Made by a program: the position numbers and the translations under genes. The notes below the pieces were generated by a model. That model ran no database searches and was not told where the DNA came from. It saw only the letters and a program-made list of their open reading frames with translations. A stretch of DNA of 23,359 bases from UBA1801 sp035353395 (GTDB taxonomy: Bacteria; Acidobacteriota; Holophagae; Holophagales; Holophagaceae), in assembly GCA_035353395.1 (NCBI GenBank), contig DAOPZL010000043.1, forward strand, positions 1-23,359, written 5' to 3'. This document shows, one piece after another, positions 6,902 through 13,953 of the stretch; positions within the stretch are counted from its first letter, which is position 1, and each line of letters starts with the position of its first letter.

Positions 6902-7584
6902 ACGAACTGTCCATGATGTTCGGAACCTTGTGGCGTGGCTTGCCTCCCTTGGCGGCGGCAGTCATCACCCTGGTGGCGGGATGGGGGCTGGCCTTTGCGG
7001 CGCGGCATCTCACCGCGAAAGTTCTCAAGATATTACGCTTCGATGCTTTCAGCGTCCGGGTCGGTTTCGCCGAGTTCCTCCGCAAAGGTGGGGCCCGTTA
7101 CGGCCCTGTGGAGTTGGCGGGAGTGCTTGTCTACTGGGTGATCCTTGCAGCCACCTTCATCCGGATCTCCCGGCTCCTGGACTTCACGATCGTTCAGGAG
7201 TTAATGAAGCAGGTGCGAGTCATCCTCCCGAGCACCATCGCCGCCGTTCTCATTCTCGTCGTCGGCCTCGTGATCGTGACCTTCCTGGCGAGGTTCGCCT
7301 TGACCCTCGCTCGCAACGCCGCCCTCCCGAGCGCTCAGGCCATCTCCACTTCCATCAAGTATCTCGGCATCGCTGTGGTCATCGCCATCGCCCTCGACCA
7401 GGTGGGATTTGGGAGGACCATCCTTGGCCCCATGCTCCTCATGCTCTTCGGGGCGTTAGTCTTCGGGCTTGCCCTGGCCTTCGGTCTGGGCTGCAAGGAT
7501 ATCGCCCGGAGCGCCATGGAGCGGTGGCTACGCGAACTGAGGGAGCGGGAGCGCATGACCAAGGGAACTGACCTGGAGGGTTAA
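6898..7584 (+). CDS. Small MscS-like TM-helix membrane protein (228 aa)
   Basis: Four to five hydrophobic helices are visible (roughly residues 15-37, 76-96, 108-135, 150-170 and 178-200), with the repeated helix-Gly pattern of the conserved TM helix family found in MscS-like proteins. The pattern ends in FGLGCKDIARSAMERWL, which corresponds to the pore-helix signature of that family. The beta domain and cytoplasmic cage of a true MscS channel are absent, and the chain stops shortly after the last helix with a charged tail. It is likely an inner-membrane pore-like or scaffolding protein. The ATG overlaps the stop of the dehydrogenase (ATGA), with GAAGGAGGAAGG just upstream, so translation is coupled. 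Its presence inside an enzymatic operon suggests transport or release of the product, or osmotic gating; neither is shown. Confidence 0.75.
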   Translation: MNELSMMFGTLWRGLPPLAAAVITLVAGWGLAFAARHLTAKVLKILRFDAFSVRVGFAEFLRKGGARYGPVELAGVLVYWVILAATFIRISRLLDFTIVQELMKQVRVILPSTIAAVLILVVGLVIVTFLARFALTLARNAALPSAQAISTSIKYLGIAVVIAIALDQVGFGRTILGPMLLMLFGALVFGLALAFGLGCKDIARSAMERWLRELRERERMTKGTDLEG

Positions 7585-7615
7585 GACTTGTCTTCCAACC
7601 ATCAAGGAGTTTGAT

Positions 7616-8953
7616 ATGTCGGGCATCGCTGGAATCGCGAAACCGGGTTGTATGGCCGAAGTGGCGGGCATGCTCAGCACTATCGCCCACCGGGGCCGGG
7701 CTGGATGGGATACGTTCGAAGTGGATGGCGTCTGCTTGGGGGCTATCTCAGCGCCTGGGAAACTGCCTGCCGCGGACATGGGGAAGGGTCTGGTTCGCGA
7801 CGAGACCGGTCCCGCCCGCTTCGCCCGTGCTTGGGTCCGGGAGGGGCGCCTTGAACTGAGTCGCGACTCTATCGGTGTTGCCCCTCTTTATCATGGACTC
7901 ACCGCGGAGGGCGCTCTATGCTTCGCCTCTGAAGCTAAGGCACTGTTTCCCATCACGAACCACATTGAGGAACTTCCTCCGGGGGCCACCTATGATGGGG
8001 AGCGGCTCCGCGTGATGCCCCCCCTCACCCGACAAACCTTGTCGGACGATCCCCCCGATGTCTTGGCCCGTCAGCTGAGGCTCCGACTGCAGGAAGCCGT
8101 CGCTCGGGTGATGGAAGAGAACAAGGTGGGTTCCTGGCTCTCCGGCGGGCTGGATTCAAGCGTAATGGTTGCCCTGGCTCGCTCCATGACGGAACGATTC
8201 CACACCTTCGCGGGCGGCTTGGCGGGAGCGCCGGACCTGGCCTTCGCGAGGGATGTGGCGGAGCACATGCGCACCCGGCACCACGAAATCATCCTAACGG
8301 TGCAGGATCTCCTGCGAGTGCTGCCCGAGGTAATTGGCAGCCTCGAGTCATTCGATGCGCTCCTCGTCCGGTCCAGTTTGGTGAATCACCTGGTGGCCAA
8401 GGCGGCGTCTGAACATGTGGAGGCAGCTCTCTCGGGAGAGGGCGGCGATGAGTTGTTCGCGGGGTATGCCTACCTGAAGGACCTACCATTGGATCGGCTC
8501 GGAGATGAACTGGCCGACATCACCGGAAGGCTGCACAACACGGCTCTCCAACGCGTAGACCGGAGTGCCGCCCGCCACGGTCTGACCATCCACACTTGCT
8601 TCCTGGACCCCGAGGTCGTTGCGCTGGCCTTTCGGATCCCCTCGGAGTACAAGATTCGAGGTGGCGTCGAGAAGTGGATCCTTCGCCGGGTTGTGGACGG
8701 CCTCCTTCCCGAAGCCGTGGTTGAGCGGCCCAAGGCTAAATTCTGGGAGGGCGCTGGCGTGGAGAGCCTGCTGGCCGATCATGCGGAATCCAAGGTCACC
8801 GATGGGGACTTCTGCTCTGAGCGGCATCTGCCTAACGGCTGGCTCCTGGACTCCAAGGAGGAGCTGATGTACTACCGCCTCTTCCGAGAGCAGTTCGGCG
8901 AGTTGAGAGACCTGGAGTGGATGGGTCGTACCAAGCGTCTAGTACCGGTCTGA
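7616..8953 (+). CDS. Asparagine-synthetase-like amide-forming enzyme lacking the glutaminase Cys (445 aa)
   Basis: The C-terminal synthetase domain is intact: PP-loop SGGLDSS at 176-182 for ATP binding and SGEGGDELFAGY from about 273, as in AsnB. It should activate a carboxylate by adenylation. The N-terminal Ntn-hydrolase domain is degenerate. The second residue is Ser rather than the essential Cys (MSGIAG against MCGI), HRGPD is replaced by HRGRAGW, and the domain is about 145 residues rather than about 200. Glutamine hydrolysis is therefore unlikely, and the amine may be free ammonia or an amino group of the substrate, as in beta-lactam synthetase-type relatives. The ATG has AAGGAG eight bases upstream, and the 31-bp gap to the previous gene is consistent with one operon. 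The total is shorter than AsnB (about 550 or more residues). The actual reaction is unknown. Confidence 0.82.
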   Translation: MSGIAGIAKPGCMAEVAGMLSTIAHRGRAGWDTFEVDGVCLGAISAPGKLPAADMGKGLVRDETGPARFARAWVREGRLELSRDSIGVAPLYHGLTAEGALCFASEAKALFPITNHIEELPPGATYDGERLRVMPPLTRQTLSDDPPDVLARQLRLRLQEAVARVMEENKVGSWLSGGLDSSVMVALARSMTERFHTFAGGLAGAPDLAFARDVAEHMRTRHHEIILTVQDLLRVLPEVIGSLESFDALLVRSSLVNHLVAKAASEHVEAALSGEGGDELFAGYAYLKDLPLDRLGDELADITGRLHNTALQRVDRSAARHGLTIHTCFLDPEVVALAFRIPSEYKIRGGVEKWILRRVVDGLLPEAVVERPKAKFWEGAGVESLLADHAESKVTDGDFCSERHLPNGWLLDSKEELMYYRLFREQFGELRDLEWMGRTKRLVPV

Positions 8954-8970
8954 CAGCCCCGCTCGTCGCA

Positions 8971-9000
8971 CGCACTTGATCACCCTCAGTATCAAGTGCG
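8971..9000 (+). terminator. Perfect 10-bp inverted repeat after the mutase operon
   Basis: CGCACTTGAT and ATCAAGTGCG are perfect reverse complements around a 10-base loop, starting 17 bp after the last stop of the operon. No T-run follows on either side, so it is not a textbook intrinsic terminator. It may be a Rho-assisted terminator, an mRNA-stabilising hairpin or a protein site. Confidence 0.5.
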
Positions 9001-9012
9001 CCTAACATCAAA

Positions 9013-9243
9013 TTGGTCCAGAAGCCATACCGCAGGCAGGACCAGCGCAGGCTCACCGTGCTGCTGATGGTCATCCCGAGCTTCGCCAATGACATCCTAT
9101 GGCCGGAGTTCACCCAGTTGACCGATGCCCAGATGGTCTGGCGCAACGAGGCCACTGAATGGATTATCCGGGAGGAAACCTTCGGAGATGGCGAGGAGCC
9201 AGCCATGGCAGAGCTTCAGGACGCCTCCCACGCGATTTCATAG
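9013..9243 (+). CDS. Unrecognised short protein or gene fragment (up to 76 aa)
   Basis: I do not recognise this product. The frame shows coding-like use, with most third positions G or C and few rare codons, and the composition is that of a folded soluble protein (a PSFANDILWPEFTQL segment, then a Trp/Glu-rich helix). Start choices are poor: TTG at 9013, GTG at 9058 or ATG at 9067, none with a clear ribosome site. It overlaps the convergent end of the fic gene by 28 bp. It could be a real small gene, or the tail of a longer gene whose front was lost when the island was assembled. Confidence that it is expressed is low. Confidence 0.4.
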   Translation: MVQKPYRRQDQRRLTVLLMVIPSFANDILWPEFTQLTDAQMVWRNEATEWIIREETFGDGEEPAMAELQDASHAIS

Positions 9244-10343
9244 GCGGCGCTCCGGCCCCCCTTGTCGTTTGGGACGAGACAGCCCTTCTGCACTAGGTCC
9301 GCGAGGTCCCGCGTGGCCGTGGGCTTGCTCGCTCCGGTCAGACTGGCCATTTTCCGGGTGCTCATCCCTCCTTGGAACCCCCCAGGGCCCGCGTCCAGGA
9401 GACGGTTGAGCACTTTGCGCTGCCGATCGTTCAGGTCTGCATCCCTGAAGCGCAGCCAGAACCGGGCCTTGGCGAGGGTAAGGGAAACCGTGCTCTCCGC
9501 CGCGCTGCAGGCTGCCGCAACCTGTTCAAGGAACCACTCCAGCCAGCCAGTGATGTCCATGGAAGGGGTGCTCTGGGTCTTCTCCAGCACCTCGTAGTAG
9601 CTCTCCCGGACCTTGAGGATCTGGGCCGACAACGAGAACAGACGCTCTGCCCTCCGTTCGTCCTGGGCCAGCGCCATGTCCGTGAGGGCGCGCGCCAAGC
9701 GTCCGTTGCCATCTTCGAAGGGGTGGAGCGTCACGAACCAGAGATGGACGATTCCGGCTCGCAGCAGGCCATCGAGACCTTCCACGGGGGTGTTGCACCA
9801 CTCAAGGAACCGTTCCAGCTCCTGATCGAGTTCCCTGCGTCCGGGAGCTTGGAAATGGACCCGTTCATGCCCTGGCCGTCCTGACACCACCTGCATGGGG
9901 CCCTCGCCCCTGAGCCGGCCTGCCTGGATGGGCAGGAGGCCTGAATACCCTGTGGGGAACAGAGCAGCGTGCCAGGTTTCCAGGCGTTCCCGCGAGAGTG
10001 GCACCTCGAAGTTCCTCGTGGCGTCCAGCAGGACATCCACCAGGCCCTCGACATCCCTGGGGGGCGTCGGCAGACCCGCTGTCGGAAGACCGAGGCGTTT
10101 GGCGACAGAGGATCTGACCGAGTCACGGTCCAGTCGCTCCCCCTCGATGGCGGAGGTGGTCAGGCCCTCCTGGACCAGGATCGCGGCCACGGCCTCCGTG
10201 GAGAGTGTGGATTCGAGCATCCGCCCCATGCCGATGACCTTTCCCTGGGCCAGCCGTGCACCACTCAGCGCAGGGCTGAGTACGCGCATGTCCCAGGTGA
10301 ATTCAGGCCATTGGGGATGTTGCCAGATCCACTGTTGATCCAT
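9216..10343 (-). CDS. Fic/DOC family protein with DUF4172 N-terminal and winged-helix C-terminal regions (375 aa)
   Basis: The Fic catalytic motif HPFEDGNGRLAR is complete at 207-218, including the His base and the Asp/Gly/Asn/Arg residues for nucleotide phosphate binding. Proteins of this kind transfer AMP from ATP to hydroxyls on target proteins. The N-terminus (WIWQHPQWPEFTWD, residues 5-18) is typical of DUF4172. The helix with T63-xxx-E67-G68 (TSAIEG) fits the (S/T)xxxE(G/N) inhibitory motif, here placed N-terminal to the Fic core in the same chain (class II), so activity is self-restrained and no separate antitoxin gene is expected; none is seen. The last ~70 residues look like a winged helix (RKMASLTGASKPTATRDLADL), suggesting DNA binding or autoregulation. 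The ATG at 10343 has GGAGG six bases upstream. Targets unknown. Confidence 0.9.
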   Translation of the reverse strand: MDQQWIWQHPQWPEFTWDMRVLSPALSGARLAQGKVIGMGRMLESTLSTEAVAAILVQEGLTTSAIEGERLDRDSVRSSVAKRLGLPTAGLPTPPRDVEGLVDVLLDATRNFEVPLSRERLETWHAALFPTGYSGLLPIQAGRLRGEGPMQVVSGRPGHERVHFQAPGRRELDQELERFLEWCNTPVEGLDGLLRAGIVHLWFVTLHPFEDGNGRLARALTDMALAQDERRAERLFSLSAQILKVRESYYEVLEKTQSTPSMDITGWLEWFLEQVAAACSAAESTVSLTLAKARFWLRFRDADLNDRQRKVLNRLLDAGPGGFQGGMSTRKMASLTGASKPTATRDLADLVQKGCLVPNDKGGRSAAYEIAWEAS

Positions 10344-10366
10344 TTGGCCTCCATGATGAGATCAAA

Positions 10367-10435
10367 TCATGATGCGATTGCGGGCATCAATCAACTCTTG
10401 TTTTGATTTGAATGAGTCAATGAATCGCATCATGA
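10367..10435. promoter_or_regulatory. Probable operator: 13-bp perfect inverted repeat upstream of fic
   Basis: TCATGATGCGATT (10367-10379) and AATCGCATCATGA (10423-10435) are exact reverse complements separated by 43 bp. The first arm is 23 bp upstream of the fic start codon and inside its probable leader. The spacer is AT-rich against the neighbourhood and holds TTTTGATTTGAA, so promoter elements for fic may lie between the arms. The Fic protein itself has a C-terminal winged helix, making autoregulation through this pair a plausible inference. Confidence 0.55.
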
Positions 10436-10584
10436 CCCTGGCTACGCAGCTTCACATTGAGATCGCCTGGAAGTTTTGTCGGAAGGCATCGAGCCATGAA
10501 TGTTGTGGTGCATATGTGGGAACGGCCGCACAGGGTGGCCGCGAAGAGGCGCCAGCGTTGGTCCGACGAGACCCGGCACCTTTC
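10436..10584. other. Non-coding stretch inside the right end of the island
   Basis: No gene can be supported here. A plus-strand frame is open through this stretch into the kinase gene, but its translation across the tRNA copy is the usual artefact of T-loop sequence, and it has no ribosome binding site. I see no hairpin or repeat worth naming apart from the boundary copy that follows. Confidence 0.5.
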
Positions 10585-10614
10585 TTGTGATTCCAGGTGT
10601 CGAGGGTTCGAATC
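10585..10614 (+). repeat. 30-bp copy of tRNA-His (anticodon loop to T-loop): right boundary, attR-like
   Basis: Thirty bases are identical to positions 10-39 of the tRNA-His gene, from the first base of the anticodon loop to the first base of the 3' T-stem. Neither the 5' half nor the acceptor and CCA are present, so this is not a functional tRNA. Together with the left tRNA it forms direct repeats about 10.58 kb apart around a region of different base composition, the usual signature of an integrated element at a tRNA 3' end. Confidence 0.75.
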
Positions 10615-10675
10615 TCGGATGGCGCGCAGGCAGGGCCAGCGAGGGAGGCTCGCGCGCAGCGCGCGATACTCTCCC
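10607..10675 (+). repeat. Second copy of the T-loop repeat with its own hairpin
   Basis: Positions 10607-10646 are identical to 101-140 (40 bp), beginning at the same TTCGAATC. Beyond this the copies differ, yet each continues into a GC-rich hairpin. Here it is GGGAG-GC-TCGCGCGC-A-GCGCGCGA-TACT-CTCCC (10643-10675), against GGGACG-CCCCG-CGTCCC on the left. A conserved 5' part followed by a structurally similar but sequence-variable stem suggests a family of short repeats rather than a simple duplication. Confidence 0.65.
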
Positions 10676-10726
10676 GCAACAATTTCCCGCGATCACGCTA
10701 TGGTGAAGGCGCTCTCCGGAGCGGAC

Positions 10727-13462
10727 ATGGGACATGAACTGACGAGCCTTTCGGATGGATGGAGCCGCTTGCTAGGTCTTGCGGGCTACGACTTCGTCTG
10801 CGAGGTCGATCGCGAGGGGCGCTACCGCCGGCTGTGCCAGGCCCCGCGGGGCTGCATGGGGCACGAGCCCGGGCACCTGCTCGGCCATTCGCCCTTCGAA
10901 CTCGGGCTCGTCCACCCGGAGGATGCCGCATGCCTGGAGACGGCCTTGCGCCCGCTCTTCGAGGCGGACGAGCCGGTCAGGTGCGTGTGCCGCTTCCGCC
11001 AAGGCGACGGCGGCTTCAGATGGATGGAAACCACGGCCAGCGCCTTCCTGGATCCGGACGGCGCCTGGCGCGGCCTGTTCATCTCCAGGGACCTCTCGGA
11101 GCAGGCGAGGATCCAGGAGGAGCTGCGGAGGGAATCCCGCACCCTGGCGGACGTCATCGACCACATCCCCCTGTCCATCCAGCTGCTGGACCGGGAGGGG
11201 CGGACACTCCGGGTGAACGAAGCCTATGCACGCCTGTTCGGCTCCGCGCCTCCCCAGGGTGAATCCATCTGGAGGGACCCCCGGTTCCGGGGGCCGCAAC
11301 TGGAAGCCCTGATGGCTTCGGCCAGGGAAGGGGGAACCATCTCCTTCCCCGAGTTCCGGCTCGATGCCCATGCGGCCTGCCCGGAGCCCCGGGAGCCGCA
11401 GGTCTGGGTCAGGATGGCGGCCTTTCCCATCCTGGACGAGCAGGGCAGGCCGGACCGGTACGTGTTCATGCACGAGGACGTCACGGCCCGGCGCGAGGCC
11501 GGGCAGGCCCTGAAGGAGGGCGAACGGCGCCTGGCGGAGATCATCGACTACCTGCCCGATCCGACCCTGGCGGTCGACGCCGGACGGCGGGTCACGGTAT
11601 GGAACAAGGCCATCGTGAAGCTGACGGGCGTCCCCGCCGCCGACATGATCGGAAGGGGCGACCACGCCTACACGGTGCCTTTCTTCGGGCGGCCGTGCCC
11701 CCAGCTCATGGACCTGCTCTGGGACGAGTCGCCTGAACTGGCATCCCGCTATTCCATCCTTCAGCGGGAGCAGGACACCATCTTCGCGGAGGCCTTCGCC
11801 CCCGAGCCCATGAACGGGCGAGGGATACACATGTGGCTGAAGGCCACGGCCCTGCGGGATGAAGGGGGCCGCATCGTCGGGGCCGTGGAGACCATCCGGG
11901 ACATCACGGATTTCAAGAAGGCGGAGCAGGCCCTGCGGGAAAGCGAGGACCGGTTCCGGGGACTCTACTTGAATACCCCGGACGCCATCTTCTGGATCGC
12001 GGTGGAGCAGGACGGCACCTTCCGTTTCGAGGGCGCCAATCCCGCCCACGAGTCCCTCACCGGCGCTCCCAGCGAGGAGTTCCGGGGGAAGCGGATCCAG
12101 GACTGCTTCGAGCCGGACCTGGCGGAAGCGATCGCGGCGGACTGTGCGCGCTGCGTGAAGACAGAAGCCCCCGTCCACTTCGAGCGGGCCCTCCACGTCA
12201 GCGGCGCGCGCAAGGAAACGGAAACCCTCCTCGTGCCCATCCGCGATCCGAAGGGGCGCATCTACCGCCTGGTGGGCACCACCCGCGATGTGACCCAGGC
12301 CAGGCATGCCGAGGAGGCGCTCCGCCAGGCACAGAAACTCGAGAGCCTGGGCGTGCTGGCGGGGGGCATCGCCCACGACTTCAACAACCTCCTCACCGCG
12401 ATCCTCGGGAACCTGAACCTGGCCCAGGCCAAGGTGTCGGGCGAATCCCCGGCCCTGCCGAACCTGGAGGCCGCGGAGCGGATCGTGATGAAGGCCTCCG
12501 ACCTCACCCGCCAGATGCTCGCCTATTCGGGGAAGGGGCGCTTCGTGGTGCGCCTGCACGACCTCAACGAGGTCGTCAAGGAGATGACCCGCCTGCTCCA
12601 GGTGAGCATCTCGAAAAAGATCTCCCTGCGCCTCTGCCTGGCCGAGCGGATGGCGCCCATCGAAGCCGACAGCGCCCAGATCCAGCAGGTGATCATGAAC
12701 CTCGTGACCAACGCCTCGGACGCCATCGGAGAGAAGGAAGGCCTCATCCGCATCGCCACCGGCATGGAGGACCTGGACGCCGCCTACATCGCGCGGACCT
12801 TCGCGAACCAGACCCTGAAGCCCGGACGCTTCGCCACCGTGGAGGTGAGCGACACGGGCTGCGGCATCACGCCGGACCTGATGGAGCGGATCTTCGATCC
12901 CTTCTTCACGACCAAGACCTCCGGCAGGGGCCTGGGGCTGTCCGCCATGCTGGGCATCCTGAGGAGCCACGGGGCAGGCTACAAGATCTATTCGGAGGTG
13001 GGCCGGGGCACCACGTTCAAGATCCTTTTCCCCGTCGCGGAGTCCGGCCAGCAGCAAGCCGAGCTCCCTTCCGAGGAGGAGCCGAACCTCCTCCTGGCCG
13101 GCACGGTGCTCCTGGTGGACGACGAACCGAACATCCTCGAAGCCGCCCGTGCGGCCCTGGAGTTGTTCGGCCTGCGCGTGAACACGGCGAAGGACGGGCG
13201 GGAGGCGATGGAAATCTTCCGGCAGGCTCCCGGGGCCATCGACCTCGTGCTCATGGACCTCACCATGCCGCGCATGGATGGCCGGGAGACCTTCCAGGCC
13301 ATGCGCCAGATCCGGCCGGACGTGCGCGTGATCCTCTCCAGCGGCTACAGCGAGCAGGACTCCCTCCAGGAGTTCATCGGGAAAGGCCTTGCAGGCTTCA
13401 TCCAGAAACCCTACAACCTGCGGGAGCTGCGCAAGATCCTCGAGCAGTTCATCCACGCCTGA
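10727..13462 (+). CDS. Multi-PAS hybrid sensor histidine kinase with receiver domain (911 aa)
   Basis: Three to four PAS-type sensor modules occupy residues ~5-530, several ending in the DITDFKKAEQAL or DVTQARHAEEAL linkers typical of PAS-PAC repeats. The kinase core follows, with phospho-acceptor H550 in GGIAHDFNNLL, the N-box NLVTNASDAIG, DTGCGI, FDPFFTTK and RGLGLS. A C-terminal receiver carries the acidic pocket (VDDE), phospho-acceptor D844 (LMDLTMPRMDG) and the conserved Lys in IQKPYN. No membrane segment or signal peptide is seen, so it senses inside the cytosol. The ATG at 10727 has GGAG six bases upstream. The frame remains open to 10457, but the added part runs through the tRNA copy and is not protein-like; ATG 10700 lacks a ribosome site. 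No partner regulator is adjacent. Its signal is unknown. Confidence 0.92.
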   Translation: MGHELTSLSDGWSRLLGLAGYDFVCEVDREGRYRRLCQAPRGCMGHEPGHLLGHSPFELGLVHPEDAACLETALRPLFEADEPVRCVCRFRQGDGGFRWMETTASAFLDPDGAWRGLFISRDLSEQARIQEELRRESRTLADVIDHIPLSIQLLDREGRTLRVNEAYARLFGSAPPQGESIWRDPRFRGPQLEALMASAREGGTISFPEFRLDAHAACPEPREPQVWVRMAAFPILDEQGRPDRYVFMHEDVTARREAGQALKEGERRLAEIIDYLPDPTLAVDAGRRVTVWNKAIVKLTGVPAADMIGRGDHAYTVPFFGRPCPQLMDLLWDESPELASRYSILQREQDTIFAEAFAPEPMNGRGIHMWLKATALRDEGGRIVGAVETIRDITDFKKAEQALRESEDRFRGLYLNTPDAIFWIAVEQDGTFRFEGANPAHESLTGAPSEEFRGKRIQDCFEPDLAEAIAADCARCVKTEAPVHFERALHVSGARKETETLLVPIRDPKGRIYRLVGTTRDVTQARHAEEALRQAQKLESLGVLAGGIAHDFNNLLTAILGNLNLAQAKVSGESPALPNLEAAERIVMKASDLTRQMLAYSGKGRFVVRLHDLNEVVKEMTRLLQVSISKKISLRLCLAERMAPIEADSAQIQQVIMNLVTNASDAIGEKEGLIRIATGMEDLDAAYIARTFANQTLKPGRFATVEVSDTGCGITPDLMERIFDPFFTTKTSGRGLGLSAMLGILRSHGAGYKIYSEVGRGTTFKILFPVAESGQQQAELPSEEEPNLLLAGTVLLVDDEPNILEAARAALELFGLRVNTAKDGREAMEIFRQAPGAIDLVLMDLTMPRMDGRETFQAMRQIRPDVRVILSSGYSEQDSLQEFIGKGLAGFIQKPYNLRELRKILEQFIHA

Positions 13463-13463
13463 A

Positions 13464-13479
13464 GCCGGGGGCCCCCGGC
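13464..13479. terminator. GC palindrome between convergent genes
   Basis: GCCGGGGGCCCCCGGC is a perfect 16-bp palindrome two bases after the kinase stop and 34 bp before the end of the convergent EamA gene. It can fold as a 6-bp stem with a 4-base loop in either transcript. No T-run is present, so it is only a weak candidate for a bidirectional terminator. Confidence 0.4.
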
Positions 13480-13512
13480 GCCGCCGGGAACGAGCGGAGC
13501 CTGCCGGGTCCG

Positions 13513-13953
13513 TCAGCGCCTGCCGAGCATCGTCAGTCCCGCGAGGCACAGGATGACGCCGATGATCTTGTGGGCGCTGAAGCCTTCCTTGAAGAAGAAG
13601 ACGCCCACGGGGATCAGCATGATCGCCAGGAGGATGTTGGCGACGAGCGATCCCACGCTGATGTTCCACCCCGCCCGGTAGGCCATGATGTAGCCGAACT
13701 CCAGGCCCACGATGGAAACGCCCAGCGTGATGCTGGTCCAGTTGAGGTCGCAGAAGGACTGCGCGAGGTTCTTGCCTGAGGGATAGAACGGATACGCCAG
13801 GGCGACCATGAGGGCCGCGGTCAGGTAGGTGATGAACAGCGAGACGAAGGGGTTGATGCCGCCCGGCGTGGACTTTGCACATATATTGTAAACAATGTTT
13901 GAAGTTACGATCAAAAATATCGAGAAAACATACATGAACATGGATATTCCCAT
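13513..13953 (-). CDS. Half-size EamA/DMT-type membrane protein (146 aa)
   Basis: Five hydrophobic segments (residues about 2-24, 32-52, 67-87, 93-114 and 122-141) form a single EamA unit, half of a usual ten-helix drug/metabolite transporter, so a functional protein would have to dimerise as small multidrug-type transporters do. The last segments (ILLAIMLIPVGVFFFKEG then IIGVILCLAGLTMLG) are typical of the family. I place the start at ATG 13953 (MGISMF); ATG 13941 is a close alternative, and neither has a good ribosome binding site. The frame is open to 14292, but that N-terminal extension is Arg/Pro-rich and antisense to kdpF and its promoter, so I reject it. The first 100 bp are markedly AT-rich for this locus. 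The substrate is unknown. Confidence 0.75.
   Translation of the reverse strand: MGISMFMYVFSIFLIVTSNIVYNICAKSTPGGINPFVSLFITYLTAALMVALAYPFYPSGKNLAQSFCDLNWTSITLGVSIVGLEFGYIMAYRAGWNISVGSLVANILLAIMLIPVGVFFFKEGFSAHKIIGVILCLAGLTMLGRR

Noticed and set aside
9216..10343. Fic as half of a two-gene toxin-antitoxin pair with the 76-residue frame at 9013-9243
   Set aside because: The inhibitory TxxxEG motif is already inside the Fic protein, and the small frame is convergent rather than co-transcribed.
101..10646. A CRISPR array or tandem repeat
   Set aside because: Only two copies of the 40-bp unit are present, 10.5 kb apart, with no spacers and no cas genes.
10457..10726. N-terminal extension of the hybrid kinase to 1001 residues
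   Set aside because: The added ~90 residues are translated from the tRNA-His copy and the repeat, have no ribosome binding site and do not resemble a protein domain.
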